Positions 26,427 through 34,816 of a stretch of DNA of 47,589 nucleotides are shown here, piece after piece. Positions within the stretch are counted from its first letter, which is position 1, and every line of letters begins with the position of its first letter. The stretch comes from JAWCNN01 sp038848005. GTDB taxonomy: Archaea; Thermoproteota; Bathyarchaeia; Bathyarchaeales; Bathycorpusculaceae. The notes beneath the pieces are model-generated. The model was given only the letters and a program-made list of their open reading frames with translations, did not search any database and was not told the DNA's origin. The DNA is taken from contig JAWCNZ010000011.1 in NCBI GenBank assembly GCA_038848005.1, forward strand, positions 1 to 47,589, given 5' to 3'. A program made the position numbers and the translations under genes.

Positions 26427-26758
26427 TAGACTTGGACAAGGCTATTGCAGCGGCTGTGAAAACTGGCAAGGTGCTTTTTGGAGCAAACTTCGCCCTTCAA
26501 AACGCCAAAACTGGAAGGGCAAAACTGATAATTTTGGCTGCAAACTGTCCCAAAACAGTACGTGAAGACATAGAATACTATTGCAAACTCTCAAACGTTC
26601 CAATAATAACCTATAAAGGTTCATCGATTGATTTGGCAGCTGTCTGCGGTAAACCGTTCACTGTTGCAGCGTTAAGTATAAGAGAGCCCGGTGACTCAGA
26701 AATTCTTAGAGTAATAGAAAACAGTGAAACTGAGGAAACTGTTGGAGGAAGCGAATGA
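26423..26758 (+). CDS. rpl30e: Ribosomal protein L30e
   Basis: A 111-aa RNA-binding protein of the L7Ae/L30e fold, with VLFGANFALQNAKTGRAKLI, IILAANCPKTVREDIEYY and PIITYKGSSIDLAAVCGKPF as the RNA-contact loops. Its place between rpoA and nusA is classic for archaea. ATGA overlaps link it to both neighbours. Confidence 0.93.
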   Translation: MIDLDKAIAAAVKTGKVLFGANFALQNAKTGRAKLIILAANCPKTVREDIEYYCKLSNVPIITYKGSSIDLAAVCGKPFTVAALSIREPGDSEILRVIENSETEETVGGSE

Positions 26759-27192
26759 CCAGCGGAATAAAATTCACCAGTACAGAAATGCGTTATATAG
26801 CGTTGTTTGAAAGTATAACAGGCGCAAGTGTTAAGGACTGCATAGTTGATGAGGAGCAGGGGCGTGTAATATTTGTTGTCAATGAGGGACAGATTGGCGT
26901 TGCTATTGGGAAGGGTGGAAGAAACATTCGAACCTTAGAGAAGATGACTGGGAAAAAACATGAAATAATTGAGTACTCAGACGACCCAGCACAATTCATT
27001 AAAAATGCTTTAAAACCAGCAGTGGTTAAGGAAGTGCGCATAACGCCGAAACCTGATGGAAAAACAATAGCTGTTGTAACAGTTAACCCGCGAGATAAAG
27101 GTGTAGCCATAGGAAAAAACGGGAGAAACGCCGAGCGTCTACGCTTTTTGGCTAAAAGGTACTTCCAAATACAAAACATCAGCATAACATAG
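26755..27192 (+). CDS. nusA: NusA-like transcription termination/antitermination factor
   Basis: A 145-aa archaeal NusA containing only the two KH domains: first with GQIGVAIGKGGRNIRTLEKM, second with KGVAIGKNGRNAERLRFL. Bacterial NusA adds N-terminal and S1 domains absent here. It probably binds nascent rRNA or mRNA near the polymerase. In most archaea rps12 and rps7 follow, but here they do not. Confidence 0.93.
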   Translation: MTSGIKFTSTEMRYIALFESITGASVKDCIVDEEQGRVIFVVNEGQIGVAIGKGGRNIRTLEKMTGKKHEIIEYSDDPAQFIKNALKPAVVKEVRITPKPDGKTIAVVTVNPRDKGVAIGKNGRNAERLRFLAKRYFQIQNISIT

Positions 27193-27205
27193 AAGGGATA
27201 AAAAC

Positions 27206-27388
27206 ATGAAAAAATATGCTGTTACTTTAGCGCCTCTTCTGTTGATGGCATTATCTGTGTTTGTTGGCAGAGCGTATGCCCAAGATGAATCTTTCATAGA
27301 CCAGTTTATCGGAAGCCCTCTGCTGGTTCTCGCCGCAATAATTGCTATTGATGTTATAGCCTTCATCTACCATAAAATAAGGAAATAG
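27206..27388 (+). CDS. 60-aa small membrane protein
   Basis: Two hydrophobic segments: residues 4-25, ending in GRAYAQ like a signal peptide, and 36-55, followed by YHKIRK. AAGGGAT lies 7 bases upstream of the ATG. It begins 13 bases after nusA and may be co-transcribed with the polymerase operon. I do not recognise the family. Either a cleaved secreted/anchored peptide or a two-helix membrane hairpin is possible. Confidence 0.55.
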   Translation: MKKYAVTLAPLLLMALSVFVGRAYAQDESFIDQFIGSPLLVLAAIIAIDVIAFIYHKIRK

Positions 27389-27390
27389 CC

Positions 27391-27975
27391 TCAACTTTCG
27401 GTTTTTAAAATTAGGTCTATGAGGGCTTTTTGGTCCACTTCCGCACGTGTTCTCCAATCTAGGTATAACTGTTCGTTTTCGTCTTGTGTTAAATATCCAT
27501 AGCGAATGTAACGGTCAATGTTTAAGCCAACTTTCCAGCCTGGAAGTTTTTCACGTAAAAGCGCTTCAACTTCTTTGCGTGGCGCTTTTCCTCCCTTTGA
27601 CGTTATATAAGCTATTGTTATTGCTAAGCCTGCTAAATCGTCGATTCGCCACCCTATCATTTTAGCCTCTTTCGGCGTTAAATCTCCTCGCAATGTAATG
27701 TAAAATCTGGCTTTGTCGAAATCCTCTAAAGTTGGTTTTTCCACAGCCTTTCCATTTTCAAAAACCGTTTTAACCTGCAAATCCAAAGCCTTCAAATAAT
27801 CATCCAAAATTTTCAGCACTTTTGGATAATCAGCGCCTAATGCTTTCCGAAGTTCCCATCCTTTAACTCCTGGCTTTTTATGTCTTCGGTAAAAGAGCAT
27901 GTGAACTGCTCTTTTCACTTTGCTTGCGTAGTAGCCCTTCCTCTTGCTCACTTTTGGTTTTTCTCCTTTCGCCAT
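27391..27975 (-). CDS. KITE-like tandem winged-helix partner of the SMC complex
   Basis: A 194-aa protein if begun at the ATG at 27975; longer in-frame starts up to 28185 would run deep inside the kleisin gene and add unlikely sequence. Residues 37-97 and 108-178 look like two winged-helix domains (helix-rich, then strand pairs such as ARFYITLRG and NEQLYLDWRT). Tandem winged helices that dimerise on a kleisin define the KITE family (ScpB, MukE, Nse1/Nse3). The C-terminal GYLTQ...LYLDWRTRAEVD pattern recalls Nse1 endings. It overlaps the kleisin gene by 28 bases. Assignment rests mainly on domain shape and operon position. Confidence 0.6.
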   Translation of the reverse strand: MAKGEKPKVSKRKGYYASKVKRAVHMLFYRRHKKPGVKGWELRKALGADYPKVLKILDDYLKALDLQVKTVFENGKAVEKPTLEDFDKARFYITLRGDLTPKEAKMIGWRIDDLAGLAITIAYITSKGGKAPRKEVEALLREKLPGWKVGLNIDRYIRYGYLTQDENEQLYLDWRTRAEVDQKALIDLILKTES

Positions 27976-28772
27976 TTTATCCATTCTTCTGGCGAAACAA
28001 CTATGGGAATGGAAACCAGTTGTTTCTTGCTTATTTTTGCTGTTGGTTTTTCGTTGAGTTTTATGAAGATTTCTTCTTTTAATGGGTAAACCTCTAATGT
28101 TGCATAGCCGTATGTAACCAAAAAACTTGTTAAGAAGGCTCTTTGCACTGTTTCCTCGTAGCTTTCTGCTCCAACAAAATCCCAATATGAGATTTTCCCG
28201 TTTTCGCCAACTTTCGCTTTAAGTTCTTGCCACAAATTTTCCATTTCTTCTGTGAAGGTTTTTTCCCGCAGTATTCTCTGTTCAACAAGTTCTTCACGGC
28301 TTGCAAAGCCTATTTCGGCTGTTGCTAATGGAAAATCTTTCCATCTCTCTTTTATGGGTAGGAGGCTGTTCCAATAGCTGATGGCTTCTGAGAGGCTGTG
28401 GAGCGAAATTTGCTCCAACTCTATTGTTGGATGCCAAACTTTAAGGAAAATTTCAACCATTTCAGCCTTTTCTATCTGTTTAAGTTTTTTTTCAAGCAGA
28501 AATGGGTCTGTGTATAGGCTTGTGGAGCGGTTTTTCACCCATTCGCTTTGAAGTTTTATAACAGAAGCTAAATGATGCACTGTTTCAGCGTCTAGGCATA
28601 AGTCTTCAATGTTTTCCCACTCTGGAAAGTATTCCCTAACCACACCTATGATTTCTTCAACATTTATTAAAAATGGGTCAAGCGAACGGTCTTCAACAGA
28701 CCTGCACATTTCTATTATACGTTGAAGTTTTTCCCTTCCAGTTTTTATTCGCTCTTTTTTGGACGGTTGCAT
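27948..28772 (-). CDS. ScpA-like kleisin
   Basis: A 274-aa protein resembling archaeal ScpA. The N-terminal region has DPFLINVEEIIGVVREYF and then HHLASVIKLQSEWV, where ScpA has the DPW...I and L-L-x-x-K-S-E helices that bind the SMC neck. The C-terminal region ISYWDFVG, TVQRAFLTSFLVTYGYATL and EEIFIKLNE matches the small winged helix that caps the second SMC head. The middle (about 95-190) is the variable linker where KITE proteins bind. ATG overlaps the SMC stop as TAATG. Identity to any named protein was not measured. Confidence 0.7.
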   Translation of the reverse strand: MQPSKKERIKTGREKLQRIIEMCRSVEDRSLDPFLINVEEIIGVVREYFPEWENIEDLCLDAETVHHLASVIKLQSEWVKNRSTSLYTDPFLLEKKLKQIEKAEMVEIFLKVWHPTIELEQISLHSLSEAISYWNSLLPIKERWKDFPLATAEIGFASREELVEQRILREKTFTEEMENLWQELKAKVGENGKISYWDFVGAESYEETVQRAFLTSFLVTYGYATLEVYPLKEEIFIKLNEKPTAKISKKQLVSIPIVVSPEEWIKWRKEKNQK

Positions 28773-30703
28773 TAGGCAACCTCTCTGATTATGGATTTGC
28801 CCTCAACATTTTGAACAGTGATTATGTTTACATCTTCCCGTGCAAATGTCACTTGGCTCGGCGTGATAACAATGTACTGGGCGTTTGCATCCTTAATCGT
28901 TGAAATTAGCATTTGAGCGACCACTTCACGGTTTTTCGGGTCCATGTGAATGTCATATTCATCAACCGCCCTAAACGGTGAACGCACATGCTGTTGCAAA
29001 GCCAACAGAAAACTCATTGTAGCAGTTGTTCTTTCACCGCCGCTCTGCGTGTAAGCATCCAACGGAACGGGCTTTCCACCCTTAAAGCCGACGAGAATCT
29101 CCAGTCCAGCAGCTTCAATATCATGCCCGTTAACAAGCCTAACCTCGCCGACAGCTTGAGTTTGAGCTAAAATCTTTTGGTATTCCAAATTTACACGGTC
29201 AAGAAGTCTTTGGATAACTGTCCGCCAGTTTTGCATTCGCACTTTAACTTCTTCCAAAGCCTTTTCACGGTTTTCGGCGACTTGCTGTGCTTTCTCCTTC
29301 AGTTCCAAGTAAAGTTTTGAGTAGGATTCATACATGTGTTCAATGTCCTCTGAAACATCGGCAAGCGCAGCCAAATGCCCATTCGTGACGCGAATCTCGT
29401 CGAGGATTTCATTGACGCTTTTTATAACGGCAATTCTTGATCCTGTCTGCTCAGCCTTCGCCAAAACCTCGTTTAAATGTGCCTTTGCACTTTTAAGCTC
29501 GTTCTCAAGTCTCTCCAACTCGGCTTTTGCGTTTTCTCTACGATATTGAAGCAAAGCCAAAGCAATTCTGCTATCCACAACTTGGCTGCTAACCTTTTCA
29601 ATTTCCTCTTCCAAAATTTTTGTTCTTTTTTGGTTCTCATCCATCTCCACGTTCAACTTTGAAATTTGCATGTTGGAATTTTGCATAAGCTCCTTTAAAT
29701 TTTCACTTTTCAGAAATTTCAACTGTACATATCTTGCCTGAGATAGGGAGTTTCCAGTTTCCAGCATGGTTGTTTCCTTAAGCAGTTGTTCACAAAATGA
29801 AATTGTTGTTTCGTTTACGGCTCTTTCACGTTCAAGATTTAGGCGTTCGTTAAAAAGCGTTTTCCATTCGCCCCTCAATTTTTCCAATTCATTCTGTTGA
29901 ACAGTCAAATTTTCTTTTGCAATTTTGCTTTCTTCTTCAATTTGGCTTAAAACTTCCCTTTCCCTTCTTATTTCAGCCTCTAAACCCTTAACTGCTTCTT
30001 CACTTTTTGCAACCTCAGCCCAAGCGAGTTCCCTCTCCAAAAACCTCCTTTTAGTTTGCAATTGTTTTTTCGCTTGATACCGTTCGTATTGCTCCCGCCA
30101 ATAATTCAATGTCTGTTCAGCTGACTCCAAAAGCTTGTTTATAGAGTCTTCTTGGCTTAGTATACGCGTAAGTTTTTTCTGGGCTTCTAAAACGTTTTGG
30201 CGGTATGGTTCAAGTCCAACAGCGGCCTCAACCATCCGTAGCTTTTCTGTTGTGGGAAGCACTGTGAACTGTTCAACCATGTTCTGATGCATAATAATAA
30301 GCATGTTTTCAGGGTCAACGCCCAACTTTGACAAAAGCCTTTCAACATCCGCTTTTGCAGCGTCCCTATTCTCCAACTCAAACCAGTATTTGCCGTCGCG
30401 GCGCAGAACACGTGTCAAGAAAATTTGGTCTTTATTAAACTTTGGAACTGGACGTTTTCCGCCTCTTTTCGAATTATCCAATACAAGCGTAACTCGGGCT
30501 TGGTCTTTCCCCCAACGAATTAAATCGCTTAACTTTCTGGAACGTTCGGTGTAGGACTGTCCAAGCGCCACGGAAATAGCCAGCAAAAGCGAGGATTTTC
30601 CAGAACCGTTCGGACCGCAAATGACGTTTACGCCACTTTTAAAGGGTACCCTAGCATACTCGTAACTCATGAAGTTTTCAAGGATTACTTCGCTAATCAG
30701 CAT
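28772..30703 (-). CDS. Short SMC5/6-like ATPase
   Basis: A 643-aa SMC-family ATPase. The N-terminal head has ILENFMSYEYARVPF, Walker A GPNGSGKSS (30-38) and a Q-loop region MHQNMVEQF (138-146) that resembles SMC5 (QDKVVEF). A coiled coil spans about 170-520. The C-terminal head has the signature QSGGERTT (553-560), Walker B FRAVDEYD (577-584) and D-loop HMDPKNRE. Loss of about 400 residues relative to usual SMCs means no room for a globular hinge, and no CxxC zinc hook is present (a single Cys, 304). The clade resemblance is to SMC5/6 rather than chromosomal SMC or Rad50. Confidence 0.85.
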   Translation of the reverse strand: MLISEVILENFMSYEYARVPFKSGVNVICGPNGSGKSSLLLAISVALGQSYTERSRKLSDLIRWGKDQARVTLVLDNSKRGGKRPVPKFNKDQIFLTRVLRRDGKYWFELENRDAAKADVERLLSKLGVDPENMLIIMHQNMVEQFTVLPTTEKLRMVEAAVGLEPYRQNVLEAQKKLTRILSQEDSINKLLESAEQTLNYWREQYERYQAKKQLQTKRRFLERELAWAEVAKSEEAVKGLEAEIRREREVLSQIEEESKIAKENLTVQQNELEKLRGEWKTLFNERLNLERERAVNETTISFCEQLLKETTMLETGNSLSQARYVQLKFLKSENLKELMQNSNMQISKLNVEMDENQKRTKILEEEIEKVSSQVVDSRIALALLQYRRENAKAELERLENELKSAKAHLNEVLAKAEQTGSRIAVIKSVNEILDEIRVTNGHLAALADVSEDIEHMYESYSKLYLELKEKAQQVAENREKALEEVKVRMQNWRTVIQRLLDRVNLEYQKILAQTQAVGEVRLVNGHDIEAAGLEILVGFKGGKPVPLDAYTQSGGERTTATMSFLLALQQHVRSPFRAVDEYDIHMDPKNREVVAQMLISTIKDANAQYIVITPSQVTFAREDVNIITVQNVEGKSIIREVA

Positions 30704-30861
30704 TTACGCCAATACGCCTCTCTTACGCAATAGATAATAGAGGTTAAAAACTCTTATTAAAACGATTATCCTAAAACTCTGGCGGAGTGAAATAATCTAG
30801 TTGTTTTCGGAAAACATTTATGTTTAAACTCTTACAAAAAACCACTGGTGGAGTTTATAAA

Positions 30862-31520
30862 ATGAAAGGTAAGTATGTTGCACCAAGCCTTGGAATGGAC
30901 GCTTTTCATTGTCCGCATTGTGAAGTTTATGCAATGCAGTATTGGCATGACGCATACATAGCGGAAAGAGGTTTTATTACTGTTGGGAAATTAAAAATAA
31001 GTTTTTGTGCCAGATGTGGAAAATATGCTTTGTGGATTGATGAGAAAATGGTATATCCTGTTTCATCTGTGGCTCCGTTGCCAGTTGAGGATATGCCAGA
31101 AAACGTAAAAGAGGATTATGTAGAAGCGAGGAATATAGTTAATTTTCGCCGCGAGCAGCCGCTGCCCTGTTAAGGTTAGCGTTACAGAAGCTTATGGTCG
31201 CGTTAGGAGAAACTGGCAAGGACTTAAATGAGGATATAGCAAATCTGGTTAAGAAAGGTTTGCCTACAAAAATACAACAAGCTCTGGATTCGGTTCGGGT
31301 AATTGGTAATAATGCTGTTCACCCTGGCGAGTTGAATTTAAGGGATGATATTAACACAGCTGTTGCCCTGTTTGACCTTACAAATATGATAGTAGAGTAT
31401 ATGATTACAAAACCAAAAGAAATCAGCGAGTTATATAACAGAATTCCTAAAGGTGCCAAAAAAGCCATCGAGAAAAGAGACAAGAATGTGAAAAAGCTCG
31501 GAAACAACTTTAAAGTTTAG
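30862..31520 (+). pseudogene. DUF4145 protein gene with a single-base frameshift
   Basis: The N-terminal part (from ATG 30862, with GGTGGAG about 12 bases upstream) has zinc-type pairs CPHC and CARCG and continues through YPVSSVAPLPVEDMPENV to VNF, then hits a stop at 31171. One extra T in the TTTT run at 31143-31146 would restore SPRAAAALLRLALQKLMVALG and join it to the open frame that continues from ATG 31194 through VRVIGNNAVHPGE to 31520. Together these give a complete DUF4145 protein (found with restriction and defence systems). Either a real mutation, a sequencing error, or a -1 slip site. Confidence 0.8.
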
Positions 31521-31653
31521 AGGTTTAGAAGCTGAACTTCTGGAGAAAACGGTTAAGCTTGGGTCTTTTCAACAACCGTAATGGAATAAAATTCCCTAAT
31601 GAGTTAGATAGGAACTTGCAAAGCCTTGAGGAATAGAAAAAGGGATAGGTTTA

Positions 31654-32727
31654 TCATAGCTTAATTGGTCCAAAACGTTTTTCACGCCGCTTTAAAAATG
31701 CGCTTTCAACACCAGTCACAACAGCCATGACAGAAACGCTTCCCTGCAATTCTTCGTCAACTCTTGCGCCCCAAATTACCTTTGCCTTTGGAGGTAGAGA
31801 ACGCTTCATGATTTCGGCTGCGTGGCTGACTTCGAACAGGGTTAGGTCTTCTCCGCCTGCGACGTGTATTAGCAAGCCACGTGCTTTCGTTACGTCTTCT
31901 ATGTCGAGCAACCGCCCGTTTAATGCTTTTTCAACTGCTTGTTCCACTCTGCCTTCTCCTGTGCCCTCTCCGACGCCTATGGATGCAAGTCCTGCTCCTT
32001 GCATTATAGCCCTTAGGTCTGCGTAGTCAAGGTTGATTAGGCTTGCCGTAGTTATTGTTTCAGTTAAGCCTTTAATGAATTTTCCAATTGTTGTGTTTGC
32101 CACGCCTAGCGCTTCTCTAAACGGAAGGTTTCCAGCCACTTTAACAAGCCTGTTATTATCAATAACCACGACGGTGTCACATGACTTCTTTAAATCGTTT
32201 AATCCTTTTTTGGCTATTTCCATTCTTGCTGTTTCAACTTCAAATGGAAGCGTGACTACGCCTATAATTAAATGCGGAATTGCGGATCCCAAAAATCTTT
32301 TGCGTAGTTCTTCTGCTAGGGCAACGATGGCGCCTGTTCCGGTTCCACCTCCAAGTCCAGCAACCAAAAATATTATGTTGGCGCTTGCTATTTCCTGAAC
32401 AACCTCATCTACATTTTCGAGTAGGGCTTTTGCGCCTAATTCTGGGTATCCGCCGCAGCCTAAACCTTTGGTTAGGTTTGGACCTATTAGGATTCTTCTG
32501 TCAGCTTTGGTTATTCTTAGGTGGTTTGCGTCTGTGTTTACTGCGACGAGTTTGGCTCCGACTATGCCTTTCTCTTTAATCCATGTCACTATGTTGGATC
32601 CAGCTCCGCCTAAACCTACAGTTATTATTGATGGTTGGGCAAGTTTGGCGAATTGTTCGATTTCTTCTTCTCTTATAAAGGCTGGAGTTGGTATTTCTGT
32701 TTGGGTAACTGTTAATTCGTCTTTCAT
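31654..32727 (-). CDS. ftsZ: Cell division GTPase FtsZ
   Basis: A 357-aa tubulin-fold GTPase. GTP-binding blocks are VGLGGAGSN (37-45) and the tubulin signature GGGTGTG (126-132); the T7 loop that activates GTP hydrolysis in the next subunit is NLDYADLRAIM (232-242). The C-terminal domain runs to about 335, and the short tail ends KRFGPIKL. It should polymerise at the division site. The promoter region is framed by an inverted repeat at 32753-32785. Confidence 0.96.
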   Translation of the reverse strand: MKDELTVTQTEIPTPAFIREEEIEQFAKLAQPSIITVGLGGAGSNIVTWIKEKGIVGAKLVAVNTDANHLRITKADRRILIGPNLTKGLGCGGYPELGAKALLENVDEVVQEIASANIIFLVAGLGGGTGTGAIVALAEELRKRFLGSAIPHLIIGVVTLPFEVETARMEIAKKGLNDLKKSCDTVVVIDNNRLVKVAGNLPFREALGVANTTIGKFIKGLTETITTASLINLDYADLRAIMQGAGLASIGVGEGTGEGRVEQAVEKALNGRLLDIEDVTKARGLLIHVAGGEDLTLFEVSHAAEIMKRSLPPKAKVIWGARVDEELQGSVSVMAVVTGVESAFLKRREKRFGPIKL

Positions 32728-32752
32728 AAGGTTCGCCTCTGTCAGTAAGAAA

Positions 32753-32785
32753 TACGACGCACAAACTAATAAATATTGCGTCTTA
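32753..32785. promoter_or_regulatory. Inverted repeat flanking the ftsZ TATA box
   Basis: TACGACGCA (32753-32761) and TGCGTCTTA (32777-32785) form an inverted repeat with one mismatch. The 15-base spacer contains ATATTTATTA on the minus strand, at the right distance for the ftsZ TATA box. A regulator bound here would block TBP, so this is a candidate operator for cell-cycle control. Confidence 0.5.
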
Positions 32786-32848
32786 CGAATAACGATATAT
32801 CCTACTTTTCAGAATACACCTTATTAACAATCCCACCATCAAAACAAA

Positions 32849-33262
32849 ATGAAGGGAAAAATGATGAACAAACTCGAATTAATGGAAAAGTTCATGAACA
32901 CATTCGTGGGAAACGGCTTCAACCTAATAATAAAGGAACAAAATAACAGCTTTCTCATACACACAATTAAAATCATGCAAAAAACAGATGAAACATGCCC
33001 AGTTAAAGAAATCCCAGTTGGCGACTACTTCCTTCACCTCCTCGCCACAGACCAGCATGGCAAAGAAACATCACTAATCTGCAACTGGAGCCCGGGGCTC
33101 TTACAAAACCTCTTGGAAAGCTCTAAAGCAGCAAAAGAAGCGGGATGCTCACGTATCATAATGTTTAAAAATCCCTTAGCTGGTAACCAGAACAGCTGGA
33201 TGGTAGCATGGGGAAAACATGAGGAAAAACAGAAAACAACACAGCCAGCCTACATCATCTAG
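32849..33262 (+). CDS. Hypothetical protein
   Basis: A 137-aa soluble protein I do not recognise. It opens with LELMEKFMNTFVGNGFNLII and has C-terminal segments GLLQNLLESSKAAKEAGCS and WMVAWGKHEEKQK. Two nearby ATGs (32849, and 32861/32864) are possible; AAGGGA 5 bases before 32861 favours the later ones, which shortens the protein by 4-5 residues. It is divergent from ftsZ across about 120 bases and might share the regulatory inverted repeat. Confidence 0.55.
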   Translation: MKGKMMNKLELMEKFMNTFVGNGFNLIIKEQNNSFLIHTIKIMQKTDETCPVKEIPVGDYFLHLLATDQHGKETSLICNWSPGLLQNLLESSKAAKEAGCSRIIMFKNPLAGNQNSWMVAWGKHEEKQKTTQPAYII

Positions 33263-33329
33263 AATTCGGTTTCCCTCACCTTTTTAAGCATAAAGCTTTA
33301 GTTATTCGACAAATACATAGCAATGAGTG

Positions 33330-34025
33330 ATGCCTATGGTTGTTGCTGGTAAGGTTTTTAGGCTTTCAGAACCGCTTTCTATAGGCGAGATTGCTTCTAG
33401 GCTTGATGGTTACCATATTGAAGAACCATATGAGGAAGGCGATTATAGGTTTATGCTCGTGAGGGAAGTTGCGGGGTTGTTGCCTAAGCCAAAGGAGGAC
33501 ATGATTAGGGGCATTTACTCACATGACTATATAACTCACGTTTTTCATAGAGGTAAGATGACGCCTTTGCCACGCACCGTTGAAGCCCTTTTCAGTTTCG
33601 CCCAACGTGAAGACACCACATTCTTAACTGTTGTGGAAAAGAAGCGCCTAGCAAATTTCATAGCCAACAAACTCAGCGAAATCATTTTCAACAAGGTCGG
33701 CGGCGTAGTTGAAGCCAGAATTCCACCCGAGGTTTTACGTGAGTTTCACCTTAAGAATCCAGAGGATACAAAAATCACGTTTTTTGATAATGTGGATATT
33801 CCAAACGTGAATAAACTTTCGCTTTACGGTCCAGATTTGATAAACACTTCGCTTTTTGAGGATTACTGCAAGCATGGCGATTTATGGTATGTGGTGGCAA
33901 GGGCTAGGGAATACGGCTATGTGGTTGGCATAACAAGAGATGCTTCAGTAACAGTTTTTAACCTAACCGACAAAGAACGCTATTTGGAGTACGTTGCAAA
34001 AGAAGTTTACCAACTAATAAAATGA
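33330..34025 (+). CDS. Hypothetical protein
   Basis: A 231-aa soluble protein with no family I can name. It contains LVREVAGLLPKPKEDM, YITHVFHRGKMTPLPRTVEALFSFA, FIANKLSEIIFNK and a C-terminal LFEDYCKHGDLWYVVAR segment, all of ordinary folded-protein composition. The frame begins GTG ATG CCT ATG; I use the ATG at 33330. It is convergent with the MNT/HEPN pair. No membrane or metal motif is visible. Confidence 0.6.
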   Translation: MPMVVAGKVFRLSEPLSIGEIASRLDGYHIEEPYEEGDYRFMLVREVAGLLPKPKEDMIRGIYSHDYITHVFHRGKMTPLPRTVEALFSFAQREDTTFLTVVEKKRLANFIANKLSEIIFNKVGGVVEARIPPEVLREFHLKNPEDTKITFFDNVDIPNVNKLSLYGPDLINTSLFEDYCKHGDLWYVVARAREYGYVVGITRDASVTVFNLTDKERYLEYVAKEVYQLIK

Positions 34026-34033
34026 AGGATGCG

Positions 34034-34369
34034 TCAAAATTCGCTTAGATTTTCAAATGAAAATTTTTTCCCCTTTTCCACAGCCTCTTGCAAGACTATG
34101 CTCTTATCCTTAAGGGATTCAAACTCTTTAGGGGTAAACCCAAAAGCTTCAAGCATGACATTATGCTTCCAAAACTTCTGCAGTATCAAAATTCTTTTTT
34201 CAAACGGCATGTTCTCAAACTCGTCTGAAACAACAATTAAGTCTATGTCGCTATCTCTTAATCTTTCGCCGTAAACAGTTGAGCCGAACAAAATTGCAAA
34301 ATCGATTTCGAATGGTAAACTCTTAAGGTAACGTTTCACTTCCCTTTCGACATATGCTTCTGAAAGCAA
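34034..34369 (-). CDS. MNT-type minimal nucleotidyltransferase (antitoxin)
   Basis: A 111-aa member of the MNT family. The catalytic signature GSTVYGERLRDSDID has the GSx10DxD arrangement (G29, S30; acidic pair near 41-43), and a further glutamate region follows. Such proteins AMPylate or otherwise neutralise HEPN RNases, acting as antitoxins. The HEPN partner is encoded just upstream on the same strand, 22 bases away, but appears frameshifted. Confidence 0.85.
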   Translation of the reverse strand: MLSEAYVEREVKRYLKSLPFEIDFAILFGSTVYGERLRDSDIDLIVVSDEFENMPFEKRILILQKFWKHNVMLEAFGFTPKEFESLKDKSIVLQEAVEKGKKFSFENLSEF

Positions 34370-34391
34370 TCAAAAATCCTCCTAGTTTTGG

Positions 34392-34728
34392 TTAGGCATT
34401 CACTGGCAAAGTTATTATTTCGCCAGGCAAACCCATTGCAATGTCTGGATATCTCGTGACAAAATAATATGGGGAAATAAGCGAAAGAAAATCCTTTAAT
34501 TCCTCGTTTAGGGCGGCATGCTTTTCCAATGGCTTATAAAGTCTAGTGAGTTTATGGGTTTTTTCTGGTCTTTTTCTAAGCAGCGATATGGATAAACCCT
34601 TAAAAAGTTTCTCCAAAGCTTGTTGACAGTTAAAAACACAGTCTTCATAAAAACCCAATTCAAAATATTTTCAGCTTTGTTAAACACCTTTTTGCATCTT
34701 CAATCCACCAACGGGATTCTTCCCGCAT
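34392..34728 (-). pseudogene. HEPN toxin gene with an N-terminal frameshift
   Basis: The downstream open frame encodes GFYEDCVFNCQQALEKLFK and the catalytic-type RPEKTH (R-x4-H), the HEPN RNase core. The expected first helix is found in another frame: ATG 34728 gives MREESRWWIEDAKRCLTK and then a stop. Removing one A from the AAAA run (plus-strand T run at 34668-34671) would join them as KYFELGFYEDC, matching HEPN family openings. As written, only a shorter product from a TTG at 34658 could be made. Either toxin inactivation or a sequencing error. Confidence 0.75.
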
Positions 34729-34816
34729 AAAACCTTATTCTCCAATATACAATAATAATCTTGTTGAACCTAATGTTTGAATCATATTAAACTCTTTTGG
34801 AAAAGGCGGAACAATA

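Noticed and set aside
27976..28185. Longer N-terminus of the KITE-like gene
   Set aside because: The extra 70 residues lie inside the kleisin gene in another frame and are basic and unstructured; ATG at 27975 fits translational coupling.
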